From: Desulfuromonadales bacterium | GTDB taxonomy: Bacteria > Desulfobacterota > Desulfuromonadia > Desulfuromonadales > BM103 | Reading direction: 5' to 3' | DNA: 15,194 bases | Assembly (NCBI GenBank): GCA_030630015.1 | Contig: DAOVNV010000025.1 | Span: 1-15,194 of the forward strand | Part shown: one piece after another, positions 6,260-13,371 of the stretch | Layout of the letters: every line of letters begins with the position of its first letter | How positions within the stretch are numbered: the stretch's first letter is position 1 | Position numbers and translations under genes: made by a program | The notes under the pieces: model-generated | The model's database searches: none | Seen by the model: only the letters and a program-made list of their open reading frames with translations | What the model was told of the DNA's origin: nothing

Positions 6260-6289
6260 GGGACAGAATTTAAATTCTGTCCCTTTTTT
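6260..6289 (+). terminator. Rho-independent terminator after the FmdB-type gene
   Basis: A perfect 24-bp palindrome at 6260-6283 folds into a 10-bp stem (GGGACAGAAT with ATTCTGTCCC) around TTAA and runs straight into six T residues (6284-6289). The position, 50 bases after the FmdB-type stop, fits termination. Only 17 bases separate it from the TPR gene start, so that gene relies on readthrough or on a promoter I cannot identify. Confidence 0.85.
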
Positions 6290-6306
6290 ATTGGAAAAGG
6301 TAGCCA

Positions 6307-7581
6307 ATGAGTCTGCTTAAGAAATTTTTTGGACAACGGGACCCCCTGGTACAGATGCGTCAATTCTATGCTCAGCAAAATTGGGCTGCAGCCTTTACTG
6401 CCGCGAAAAATATCGACAGCGCGAGCATCTCTGCAGAGGATCAGGATGAAGTGACTGTTGTGGAGCGGCAGTCCGGCGACAATCTTGCTAAGCTGAATCT
6501 TGCCGAAGGCGAGGGAGAGATACTGAACGGCAATATGTTGCGGGCCCGCGATCATTTCCAATTAGCCCAGGAGCAGGCTCGTTCACCTGAACTGGTCGAA
6601 CGTGTTAAAGAAACGATGGCTTCGCTCGAAAAAAAACTTTCATCGACTGCTCTATCAGAGTCTGGTTCATCTGCACCCTCCTCTTGTGGCAACAGCTGTG
6701 GGGTAACACACGAAACGACTCTTCCTCCCGGAGTGGATAACCTTGACGAGGAAACCCGGTTCGAATTACTTCTGGCAACCTTACCTGCAGAACTGGCTGA
6801 ACGCTATGCCTCATCCGGCGACACTTTTCGAAAAGCCTGGCTGGCTACTCATGACGATGATACCCAACAGGCTTTGAGCCTTTTCGATCTGGTTCCAGAA
6901 GATGAACGGGATGCGCTGTTTTATTGTGAACGCGGAGCACTCAAGGCACGCAGTCAGGATCATCGAGGTGCTCATAATGACCTTCAGAACGCTCTGGAAG
7001 TCGAGCCTGAGCTGTTTCCTGCCTTTGATGCCATGGTCGTCATGCTGGCAGGTGCCGGGCGGCTCAAGGAGCTTGAGGGACTGTTGCGCGGCACGATCGA
7101 AGAGGGCAGATTTAAAGGTTTCTGCTGGTCGCATCTCGCCCAGTTGCTTATGCAGCGTGGTGACGAAGATGCTGCCCTGGAAGCAGGGAGTCGCGCCCTG
7201 GCCACTGGAGAGGGGGTCAGTCTGGAAACGGTTGTTTTGTGCTCCAAACTACTGGAACAGCGACAGCGTTTTGATGAAGCAGAAGCCCTGCTTTCGCAAC
7301 TTCCCATAGCAGGCTGTGGTGGTGGGGCACATCCTTTATTGGCCGAATTCTGGTTGCGGCGCGGCCAGAATCTCGATCGGGCCCTCGAATCGTTCAAAGG
7401 GGCTCTGAGACAGGAGCAGGAGAATCCTCGCTGGCCTTTGCGTATTGCACAGGTTTACCTGGCGCGTGGTTGGAAAAGTGAGGCCGCGGAACAGCTTGAT
7501 CGTTTGATGACACGTGGCGGACTTCCTGAGGAGATTATCAGTGAGATTCGGGAGACTTCGGAAAGGTTACGCAACTCCTGA
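6307..7581 (+). CDS. Tetratricopeptide-repeat protein of unknown function
   Basis: This 424-aa cytoplasmic protein has no signal peptide or membrane segment. It begins MSLLKKFFG, with a GGAAAAGG-type ribosome site about 6 bases before the ATG. Helical, Ala/Leu-rich repeats with TPR spacing are visible at about 15-110 (NWAAAFTAAKNI, ARDHFQLAQEQA) and about 180-420 (ALFYCERGALKARSQDHRGA, AHPLLAEFWLRRGQNLDRA, RIAQVYLARGWKSEAAEQL). A Ser/Cys-rich linker (SSAPSSCGNSCG, about 120-132) separates the two halves. TPRs mediate protein-protein contacts; no catalytic motif is apparent, and neither neighbour gives a clue to a partner. It follows a strong terminator and is followed by the folD promoter, so it appears to be expressed on its own. 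Confidence 0.85.
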   Translation: MSLLKKFFGQRDPLVQMRQFYAQQNWAAAFTAAKNIDSASISAEDQDEVTVVERQSGDNLAKLNLAEGEGEILNGNMLRARDHFQLAQEQARSPELVERVKETMASLEKKLSSTALSESGSSAPSSCGNSCGVTHETTLPPGVDNLDEETRFELLLATLPAELAERYASSGDTFRKAWLATHDDDTQQALSLFDLVPEDERDALFYCERGALKARSQDHRGAHNDLQNALEVEPELFPAFDAMVVMLAGAGRLKELEGLLRGTIEEGRFKGFCWSHLAQLLMQRGDEDAALEAGSRALATGEGVSLETVVLCSKLLEQRQRFDEAEALLSQLPIAGCGGGAHPLLAEFWLRRGQNLDRALESFKGALRQEQENPRWPLRIAQVYLARGWKSEAAEQLDRLMTRGGLPEEIISEIRETSERLRNS

Positions 7582-7588
7582 CTTTCCC

Positions 7589-7617
7589 TTTACTTTCCTT
7601 TTTCGGTTTCGTATATT
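7589..7617 (+). promoter_or_regulatory. Candidate sigma-70 promoter for folD, abutting mobile element copy 2
   Basis: TTTACT (7589-7594) and TATATT (7612-7617) are exactly 17 bases apart, 4/6 and 5/6 matches to consensus. The start point would be near 7624, three bases before the mobile element begins at 7627. If used, the whole element becomes the 5' leader of folD. Confidence 0.45.
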
Positions 7618-7626
7618 CAAATCTTA

Positions 7627-7759
7627 GCAACTATTCAGGTATCTGACTAACCGCACAGCATGTGGGCTATAGCTGTTGCTTGCGGGAAGTTAAGTGACAA
7701 CATTGGACGCAGGCAATGGCTGTAGACCACATGCCCTCGCTGAGATGCTGAATAGTTAC
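7627..7759 (+). mobile_element. MITE-like 133-bp inverted-repeat element, copy 2
   Basis: This copy has the same organisation and orientation as copy 1. The ends are GCAACTATTCAG (7627-7638, one base off the GTAAC consensus) and CTGAATAGTTAC (7748-7759). The arms are 7658-7684 and 7708-7734, and the loop is 7685-7707. One arm position is a G-A mismatch where copy 1 has T-A. Flanking octamers AAATCTTA (7619-7626) and AGATCTTA (7760-7767) match 7/8. It lies between the candidate folD promoter and the folD ribosome site. Confidence 0.9.
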
Positions 7760-7773
7760 AGATCTTATTGAGT

Positions 7774-7788
7774 GGAGGTGAAATTTTG
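7774..7788 (+). promoter_or_regulatory. Ribosome binding site that fixes a TTG start for folD
   Basis: GGAGGTG at 7774-7780 is followed after five bases by TTG at 7786-7788. The nearest in-frame alternative, TTG 7768, lies ahead of this site and partly in the target duplication of the mobile element. No ATG is available near the expected N-terminus. The site begins 15 bases after the end of the element. Confidence 0.75.
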
Positions 7789-8637
7789 GGAAAAATTATT
7801 GACGGTAAGGCAATTGCTGCTGAAATTCGTGAAGAAATAGCTGCCGATGTATCTTCTCTGAAGGGGCAAGGGGTGACTCCCGGCCTGGCAGTCGTTCTGG
7901 TCGGCGAAGACCCCGCTAGCCGGGTTTACGTATCGATGAAGGAAAAGGCCTGCGAGAAGGCAGGGATATTTTCCGATGAGCACAAGCTGCCGGAGGAGAC
8001 CACGGAAGCCCAGTTGCTGGCCCTGATCGACGAGCTGAACCGTGACGAGCGCATCGACGGGATCCTGGTGCAGTTGCCTCTGCCCGACCAGATAGATGAG
8101 AGCAAGATTCTCGAGGCAATTTCTCCATCGAAGGATGCAGACGGCTTCCATCCCTACAACGTCGGTCGCCTGATGACCGGCAATCCCCTGTTCCAGCCCT
8201 GCACGCCCTACGGGATAATGAAGATGCTCGAACATACCGGCGTCGACCTGACCGGCAAGGAAGTTGTCGTGGTCGGCCGTTCCAATATTGTCGGCAAGCC
8301 GGTTGCCCTGATGTGCCTGGCAAAACATGCCACGGTCACATTATGCCATTCCCGGACCCGTGACCTCGCGCAGAAAGTCGGCCAGGCTGATGTCCTCATC
8401 GCTGCGGTCGGTCGTCCGGAAATGATCAAGGGTGAGTGGGTCAAGGAGGGTGCCGTGGTCATCGATGTTGGCGTCAACCGGGTCGGCGAGAAGAAGCTGG
8501 TGGGGGACGTGGAATTCGATGCGGCCCTCGAACGAGCCAGTGCCATCACCCCCGTTCCTGGCGGCGTCGGCCCCATGACTATCACCATGCTGCTTTACAA
8601 CACGGTGGAGAGTGCCAGGCGGCGTGCCGCACAATAA
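7786..8637 (+). CDS. folD: Bifunctional methylene-THF dehydrogenase / methenyl-THF cyclohydrolase FolD
   Basis: FolD oxidises 5,10-methylene-THF to methenyl-THF with NAD(P)+ and hydrolyses that to 10-formyl-THF, reversibly. The 283-aa product, from a TTG start, is the family's usual size. Motifs in order: VGEDPASRVYVSMKEKACE with the catalytic Tyr48 and Lys52; DGILVQLPLP; KDADGFHPYNVGRL; PCTPYGIMKML; the dinucleotide-binding GRSNIVGKPVALM; VLIAAVGRPEMI; VIDVGVNRV; and TPVPGGVGPMTITML. It opens the one-carbon block with metV, metF and gcvTHPAPB downstream, but a hairpin terminator after it suggests partly separate expression. Its leader is likely occupied by mobile element copy 2. No formate-THF ligase gene is in the window. 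Confidence 0.96.
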   Translation: MGKIIDGKAIAAEIREEIAADVSSLKGQGVTPGLAVVLVGEDPASRVYVSMKEKACEKAGIFSDEHKLPEETTEAQLLALIDELNRDERIDGILVQLPLPDQIDESKILEAISPSKDADGFHPYNVGRLMTGNPLFQPCTPYGIMKMLEHTGVDLTGKEVVVVGRSNIVGKPVALMCLAKHATVTLCHSRTRDLAQKVGQADVLIAAVGRPEMIKGEWVKEGAVVIDVGVNRVGEKKLVGDVEFDAALERASAITPVPGGVGPMTITMLLYNTVESARRRAAQ

Positions 8638-8648
8638 TCGATATTTCC

Positions 8649-8688
8649 CGGCCCGCAGCGAATCATTTGCTGTGGGCCGATTTGTCTT
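8649..8688 (+). terminator. Probable terminator after folD
   Basis: A long hairpin at 8649-8679 pairs CGGCCCGCAGCGAA with TTTGCTGTGGGCCG (two G-U pairs) around a three-base loop. It is followed by ATTTGTCTT, a broken T-tract, so termination may be incomplete and metV may be partly co-transcribed. It begins 12 bases after the folD stop. Confidence 0.6.
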
Positions 8689-8723
8689 CGGAGTAGATTG
8701 CTTGTGAGATATTCGGGCTAGAC

Positions 8724-9380
8724 ATGATTATCAGTGAACGAAAACCCCTCGATGAAATCCGGAAAATTGTCGAGCCCCTGCAACGCTTCTTTCTAATCGG
8801 ATGCGGGGCGTGTGCCACGGTCTGCAAGTCCGGAGGTGAAGAGGAAGTTTTCCAGTTACAGGAATGGCTCATTGATCAGGGCAAGGAGGTTACCGGCAGT
8901 GTGGTGATTGACGAGGCCTGCCATCTTCCACGTACCGGTCGTGATCTGCGTCACCACAAAAGTGCCGTGCAGGAGGCTGATGCGTTGCTGGTGCTGGCCT
9001 GTGGCGGGGGTGTTCAATCAGTTTCCTCGCAAACTGAAAAGATGGTCATTGGCGGACTCAACTCCGTGTTCCTCGGCAACGTCAAGCGCTTTGGTCAGTA
9101 CGAGGAAAAATGCTCCTTGTGCGGCGAGTGCATTCTCAATGAAACGGCGGGCATCTGCCCGGTGACGACCTGCGCCAAGGGGCTTCTCAACGGCCCCTGC
9201 GGAGGCATGGAAGACGGCCGCTGTGAGATCGACTCTGAGTTGGATTGTGCCTGGCACCTGATCTACGAGCGGCTCAAGCAGCAGAATCGCCCGGGAGTAT
9301 TCGCCCGGCGGGTTCCGGCTAAAGCCTGGAGCAAGAGTTGCAAACCAGGGCGTCATCAACTGAAGAACACCGGGCGATAA
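8724..9380 (+). CDS. metV: MetV, cysteine-rich partner subunit of methylene-THF reductase
   Basis: MetV pairs with MetF in acetogens and some other anaerobes to reduce 5,10-methylene-THF to 5-methyl-THF; the subunit is thought to carry zinc and/or Fe-S cofactors and to link MetF to electron donors. The 218-aa product shows cysteine sets at C27/C30/C34 (IGCGACATVC), C66, LACGGG, C130/C133/C136 (CSLCGEC) and C145/C150/C159 (CPVTTCAKGLLNGPCGG). The last segment is characteristic of the MTHFR C-terminal zinc-type domain (DUF family associated with MetF). The ribosome site is unclear; ATG 8724 is the only sensible start. metF follows after 28 bases. No HdrA-, MvhD- or RnfC-like partner is present. 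Confidence 0.88.
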   Translation: MIISERKPLDEIRKIVEPLQRFFLIGCGACATVCKSGGEEEVFQLQEWLIDQGKEVTGSVVIDEACHLPRTGRDLRHHKSAVQEADALLVLACGGGVQSVSSQTEKMVIGGLNSVFLGNVKRFGQYEEKCSLCGECILNETAGICPVTTCAKGLLNGPCGGMEDGRCEIDSELDCAWHLIYERLKQQNRPGVFARRVPAKAWSKSCKPGRHQLKNTGR

Positions 9381-9408
9381 GTCGTCGATTCCGAGGATCA
9401 CAAGCAGC

Positions 9409-10266
9409 ATGTCGCAGCTCGAAAAAAAGTTATCTGATGGTGTGTTCACGGTGACTGCCGAAGTCGCCCCTCCCAAGGGGACCAGCGTCGATGCCGTTGT
9501 CGACCAGGCCGAACGGTTATGCGGCATCACGGCGGTGAATGTTACGGACAACCAGGGTGCTAATATGCGTCTTTCCGCCCTGGCTCTGGCCTCCCTGCTT
9601 CATCAGCGCGGCATTGAAACTGTCCTGCAGGTCACCTGTCGTGATCGCAACCGCATGGCGTTGCAGTCCGATTTACTGGGGGCGGCGGCACTCGGCATAG
9701 AAAACCTGCTGTTGCTTTCCGGGGATCACAGTCGCTTCGGCGACCATCCCGACGCCAAGCCAGTTTTTGATCTGGATTCGGTGCAGTTGCTGGATATGAC
9801 GGCGGGCCTGATGGCAGGGATGGATATGGTCGGTAAGCCGCTGGACGGGACTCCTTACTTTTTTCCGGGAGCGGCTGTCAATCCGGTTGCGGAGCCTTTC
9901 GAGTTGATTTTTCAGAAGGTACGCAAGAAAGTGGAGAGCGGCGCCCGTTTTTTCCAGACTCAGGCGATTTTCGACCGGGTTGGGCTGGAGCGTTTCATGA
10001 ATGCAATGCTTCCTCTGAACACTCCTGTGCTGACGGGAATCCTGCTGTTGCGCAGTGCAAAGATGGCGCATTTTCTGAATGACCACATTCCCGGAGTCCA
10101 CGTCCCCGAGTCGGTTGTGGCCCGTCTTGAAAGTGCTGCAGACCCTTTCGCCGAGGGGATTGCGATCGCTCGTGAAGTGGTTGGCTGGTCCCGCGAAATG
10201 TGCCAGGGGGTTCATCTGATGACCCTTGGCCACGAGGACAGAATTCCTGATATACTCGCAGACTGA
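9409..10266 (+). CDS. metF: Methylenetetrahydrofolate reductase MetF
   Basis: MetF is the flavin subunit that reduces 5,10-methylene-THF to 5-methyl-THF, feeding methionine synthesis or the methyl branch of the Wood-Ljungdahl pathway. The 285-aa product is a TIM barrel of the short, MetV-associated kind. Visible: TAEVAPPKG with Glu18 at the place of the catalytic glutamate of the family; VNVTDNQGANMRLSALALA; LLLLSGDH with Asp106 at the flavin-side aspartate position; AKPVFDLDSVQLL; and GAAVNPVAEP. The ATG follows GAGGA by about 11 bases. The stop codon lies within an imperfect hairpin (10261-10285). Together with metV it forms a two-gene unit between folD and gcvT. Confidence 0.92.
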   Translation: MSQLEKKLSDGVFTVTAEVAPPKGTSVDAVVDQAERLCGITAVNVTDNQGANMRLSALALASLLHQRGIETVLQVTCRDRNRMALQSDLLGAAALGIENLLLLSGDHSRFGDHPDAKPVFDLDSVQLLDMTAGLMAGMDMVGKPLDGTPYFFPGAAVNPVAEPFELIFQKVRKKVESGARFFQTQAIFDRVGLERFMNAMLPLNTPVLTGILLLRSAKMAHFLNDHIPGVHVPESVVARLESAADPFAEGIAIAREVVGWSREMCQGVHLMTLGHEDRIPDILAD

Positions 10267-10285
10267 AGGCGTTAAGCCGTCAGTC
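10261..10285 (+). other. Imperfect hairpin over the metF stop codon
   Basis: GACTGA (10261-10266) pairs with TCAGTC (10280-10285), and GGC (10268-10270) pairs with GCC (10276-10278), with one A-G mismatch between them and a GTTAA loop. No T-run follows, so it is at best a weak terminator or an mRNA 3'-end stabiliser. Confidence 0.35.
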
Positions 10286-10300
10286 TGAGCTATAAGCTAT

Positions 10301-10433
10301 GTAACTATTCAGCCTCTCAGCGAGGGCATGTGGTCTACAGCCATTGCCTGCGTCCAATGTTGTCACTTAACTTCCCGCAAGCAACAGCTATAGCCCACAT
10401 GCTGTGCGGTTAGTCAGACAGCTGAATAGTTAC
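10301..10433 (-). mobile_element. MITE-like 133-bp inverted-repeat element, copy 3 (inverted)
   Basis: This is the same element in the opposite orientation to the other three. The ends are GTAACTATTCAG (10301-10312) and CTGAATAGTTAC (10422-10433), a perfect 12-bp inverted repeat. The arms are 10326-10352 and 10376-10402, and the loop is 10353-10375. Flanking octamers TAAGCTAT (10293-10300) and CAAGCTGT (10434-10441) match 6/8, both differences being transitions. It fills most of the metF-gcvT gap, so transcripts in the gene direction carry the strand on which four stem positions become A-C mismatches. Confidence 0.9.
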
Positions 10434-10491
10434 CAAGCTGTAAGCAATCTTACTGCTGATGGCACAGCACTAATTTACTGGAGGGCAGAAT

Positions 10492-11580
10492 ATGCAGACG
10501 ACTCCGTTGAATCAGGTTCACAAGGATCTCGGCGCCCGAATGGTTGAATTCGGAGGCTGGGAAATGCCGGTTCAGTACGCCGGCGTCATCGAGGAGCACC
10601 TGGCTGTGCGACAAGCGGCCGGTTTGTTCGACGTCTCCCATATGGGTGAGGTCGAAGTGACTGGAGAAGGAGCGCTCGAGTTCCTGCAGTGCCTGACCAC
10701 CAATGACGTCTCCCGCCTGGTGGATGGCCAGGTTCAGTACAGTGCTCTCTGCTACCCGGAAGGCGGCGTGGTTGATGACGTCACGCTCTATCGGAGCAAT
10801 GCCGGGCATTTCATGTTCTGTGTCAATGCGGCGAATACGGATAAGGATTTTGCCTGGATGCAGAAGGTTCTCGCAGAAAGCGGCATGGACGGGGTGACTC
10901 TGACCAATGTCAGTGACAACTATGCCCAGATCGCCCTGCAGGGCCCGAAGGCGGATGAGATTCTCGCCGAACTGACCAGCGTGCCGTTGCAAGATCTCAG
11001 CTATTATCATTTTTGTGAGGGCGAGGTTGCCGATGTGCCGATGCTGATTTCCCGCACCGGCTACACCGGCTCCGGAGGTTTTGAACTCTATCTGCCGCCT
11101 GAGTCAGCGGCCGCTGTCTGGCTGCGCCTGATGGAAGCCGGACAGGCTTATGGCCTGGTCCCGGTTGGCCTGGGTGCGAGGGACACCCTGCGGCTCGAGA
11201 AGGGCTACGCCCTGTACGGTCACGAGCTGACCTCGGAGATCTCGCCTCTTGAGGCCGGCCTTGGCTGGATTGTCAAACTGAACAAGGGTAAGTTCATCGG
11301 CCGGGCGGCCTTGGCGTCCCAGAAGAGTTCCGGTGTGCTGCGGCGTTGGGTTGGATTGAAAATGCTTGAGCGCGGGATCCCGCGCGAGGGCTACCCGCTT
11401 TATTCCGGAGACAAGCAGATTGGCATAGTTACCAGCGGTACCATGTCGCCGTCCCTCAAGGTCGGAATTGGCCTGGCGCTGGTTGAAACGGCATATGCCG
11501 TTCTTGATGCCGAGGTTGAGGTTGGTGTTCGCAATCGTCGCTTGAAAGCCAGCTTGGCTCGGACACCGTTCGTTGATTGA
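10492..11580 (+). CDS. gcvT: Glycine cleavage system T-protein (aminomethyltransferase)
   Basis: GcvT transfers the aminomethyl carbon from lipoylated GcvH to THF, giving 5,10-methylene-THF and ammonia; the system also runs in reverse to make glycine. The 362-aa product is full length. Motifs: HKDLGARMVEFGGWEMPVQY (10-29), DVSHMGEVEVTG (47 onward), GGVVDDVTLY with Asp95/Asp96 at the catalytic aspartate region, RTGYTGSGGFELY, GLGARDTLRLEKGYALYGHE, and a C-terminal barrel with GTMSPSLKVGIGLA. GGAGGG stands about 7 bases before the ATG. It begins the gcvTHPAPB series. I see no glycine riboswitch in the 58 bases between mobile element copy 3 and the start, and no strong promoter. Confidence 0.97.
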   Translation: MQTTPLNQVHKDLGARMVEFGGWEMPVQYAGVIEEHLAVRQAAGLFDVSHMGEVEVTGEGALEFLQCLTTNDVSRLVDGQVQYSALCYPEGGVVDDVTLYRSNAGHFMFCVNAANTDKDFAWMQKVLAESGMDGVTLTNVSDNYAQIALQGPKADEILAELTSVPLQDLSYYHFCEGEVADVPMLISRTGYTGSGGFELYLPPESAAAVWLRLMEAGQAYGLVPVGLGARDTLRLEKGYALYGHELTSEISPLEAGLGWIVKLNKGKFIGRAALASQKSSGVLRRWVGLKMLERGIPREGYPLYSGDKQIGIVTSGTMSPSLKVGIGLALVETAYAVLDAEVEVGVRNRRLKASLARTPFVD

Positions 11581-11630
11581 ACATACCACCCCCGACCTTT
11601 GGCGGCGGGGCTGGAACACAGGAGGATGAC

Positions 11631-12017
11631 ATGGATTTTCCGGAAGAGCTCAAGTATACCGAAGAGCATGAATGGGTGTTGGTAGAAGAAACTTTAGCGA
11701 CAATCGGCGTCTCCGACTTTGCCCAGGATGCACTGGGTGACGTGGTATTCGTGGAGTTGCCGGAAGTCGGCACGGAGGTCGTTGCCGGCAAGGCTTTTGG
11801 CGTGGTCGAATCGGTCAAGGCGGTATCCGATGTGTATGCCCCCATATCCGGGATCGTTGAGGAAGTTAACGAGGAACTTCCCGATGCCCCGGAGATTATC
11901 AACACGTCTCCTTACGAAGATGGCTGGATGATCAAGATCCGTATGGCTGATGCCGGTGCAGCGGATGCTCTCATGGATGTGGAGGCCTACCAGGCACATA
12001 TTGCCGAGGAGAAGTAA
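11631..12017 (+). CDS. gcvH: Glycine cleavage system H-protein (lipoyl carrier)
   Basis: GcvH carries the methylamine group between the P, T and L proteins on a swinging lipoyl arm. The 128-aa product has the usual length and the lipoylation site VVESVKAVSDVYAP with the modified Lys63. Also typical are the opening KYTEEHEWV, IGVSDFAQDALGDVVFVELPEVG, and the closing YEDGWMIKI. The chosen ATG follows AGGAGG by 5 bases; the frame is open back into the end of gcvT but without a ribosome site. It lies 50 bases after gcvT and 4 bases before gcvPA. Lipoyl synthase or ligase genes are not in the window. Confidence 0.97.
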   Translation: MDFPEELKYTEEHEWVLVEETLATIGVSDFAQDALGDVVFVELPEVGTEVVAGKAFGVVESVKAVSDVYAPISGIVEEVNEELPDAPEIINTSPYEDGWMIKIRMADAGAADALMDVEAYQAHIAEEK

Positions 12018-12021
12018 GTGT

Positions 12022-13371
12022 ATGCGTTATATCCCTCACACACCGGAAGATATTGCGGAGATGTTGTCGCGCATCGGCGTCGATTCCATCGAAGACCTTT
12101 TTGTTGAAATTCCGGAATCGGTCAGGTTGAATCGTTGCATGGATCTGCCTCCTCCTCTTGCCGAGTCAGAGCTGTTGTGTGAATTGCGCAAGCTTGCGGG
12201 GCAGAATGCCAGTGTCGCCACGCACCGCAGTTTTCTGGGTGGAGGGGCCTATAACCATTTCAGCCCGGCGGCGGTTGACCAGCTGATTTCACGCAGTGAA
12301 TTCTATACCGCTTATACGCCCTACCAGCCGGAGATCAGCCAGGGCACCCTGCAGGCGATTTTCGAGTTTCAGACCCTGATCTGCCAGTTGACCGGCATGG
12401 ATGCCGCCAATGCTTCCATGTACGACGGTGCCTCGGCATGTGCCGAAGCGGTGCTGATGTCCATGCGGCTGACCCGCCGCAAAAAGGTGCTGCTTTCGCG
12501 TGCGCTCAATCCACGTTACCGGGAGACGGCGGCGACCTATAGCCGTTACCTGGATTTGCAACTGGTGGAAGTGGCGATTGCAGCCGACGGCAGAACTGAC
12601 ATGGCCGATCTGGCTGCAAAGCTGGATGACGAAACTGCAGCTGTTGTGATCGGTTATCCCAACTACTTTGGTTCAGTTGAAGACCTGGCCGGGGTTGCAG
12701 AAGCCACACACGCGGTGGGCGCCAACCTGGTTGCAGCTGTTGCCGAACCGGTGGCGCTCGGCCTGCTCAAGTCCCCTGGTGAACTGGGCGCCGATATCGT
12801 GGTCGGTGACGGGCAGAGCTTCGGTCTGCCGCTTTCCTTTGGTGGACCATATGTCGGTTTCTTTGCCGCTCGCCAGAAGGGCTTGAGGGCCATGCCAGGC
12901 CGACTGGTCGGGGAGACTACCGACCTCGACGGCAAGCGCGGCTTCGTGTTGACTCTGGCGACTCGTGAGCAGCATATCCGCAGGGAAAAAGCCACCTCGA
13001 ACATCTGCTCTAACCAGGGCCTTTGTGCACTGATCGCGACGGTTTACCTGGCGCTGCTCGGCAAGCAGGGACTGCGTGAACTGGCAGAACAGAATCATGC
13101 TAAGGCCGCTTATGCCCGCGAACAAATTTCCGGACTTGAGGGCTTCTCGTTGCCTTTCGCGTCCCCGGCTTTCAATGAATTTGTTGTGCGTAGTGATTCC
13201 GGAACCGATGCACTTCTGCAAAAGCTGCAGGGGCAGGGCTTTCTTGCCGGAATTCCGCTTGGCTCCGATTACCCTGAATTGAAAGACTGCTTCCTGGTCT
13301 GTGTGACCGAGCAGAATACGCGTGATGAGATCGATGCGCTGGTTGAAGCATTGGCGGGAGGTGCGGCATGA
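12022..13371 (+). CDS. gcvPA: Glycine dehydrogenase (decarboxylating) subunit 1
   Basis: GcvPA is the alpha subunit of the two-subunit P-protein, which decarboxylates glycine with PLP and passes the aminomethyl group to GcvH. The 449-aa product begins MRYIPHTPEDIAEMLSRIGV, a standard family opening; the frame is open 24 codons further back inside gcvH, but those codons are not family-like. Visible: FLGGGAYNHFSPAAVD, YTPYQPEISQGTLQAIFEFQ, TGMDAANASMYDGASACAEA, GDGQSFGLPLSFGGPYVGFF and TREQHIRREKATSNICSNQ. The PLP-binding lysine is in the other subunit. A GAGGAG inside the end of gcvH can serve as ribosome site. Its stop overlaps the gcvPB start in an ATGA arrangement. Confidence 0.97.
   Translation: MRYIPHTPEDIAEMLSRIGVDSIEDLFVEIPESVRLNRCMDLPPPLAESELLCELRKLAGQNASVATHRSFLGGGAYNHFSPAAVDQLISRSEFYTAYTPYQPEISQGTLQAIFEFQTLICQLTGMDAANASMYDGASACAEAVLMSMRLTRRKKVLLSRALNPRYRETAATYSRYLDLQLVEVAIAADGRTDMADLAAKLDDETAAVVIGYPNYFGSVEDLAGVAEATHAVGANLVAAVAEPVALGLLKSPGELGADIVVGDGQSFGLPLSFGGPYVGFFAARQKGLRAMPGRLVGETTDLDGKRGFVLTLATREQHIRREKATSNICSNQGLCALIATVYLALLGKQGLRELAEQNHAKAAYAREQISGLEGFSLPFASPAFNEFVVRSDSGTDALLQKLQGQGFLAGIPLGSDYPELKDCFLVCVTEQNTRDEIDALVEALAGGAA

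Noticed and set aside
7768..7788. Upstream TTG (7768) as folD start.
   Set aside because: It precedes the strong GGAGGTG site and would add six residues not expected in the family; TTG 7786 fits better.
10434..10491. Glycine riboswitch ahead of gcvT.
   Set aside because: The leader between the mobile element and gcvT is 58 bases and lacks the conserved aptamer blocks.
11581..11630. CCCCG/CGGGG hairpin between gcvT and gcvH as a terminator.
   Set aside because: The stem is short, no T-tract follows, and the genes belong to one functional operon.
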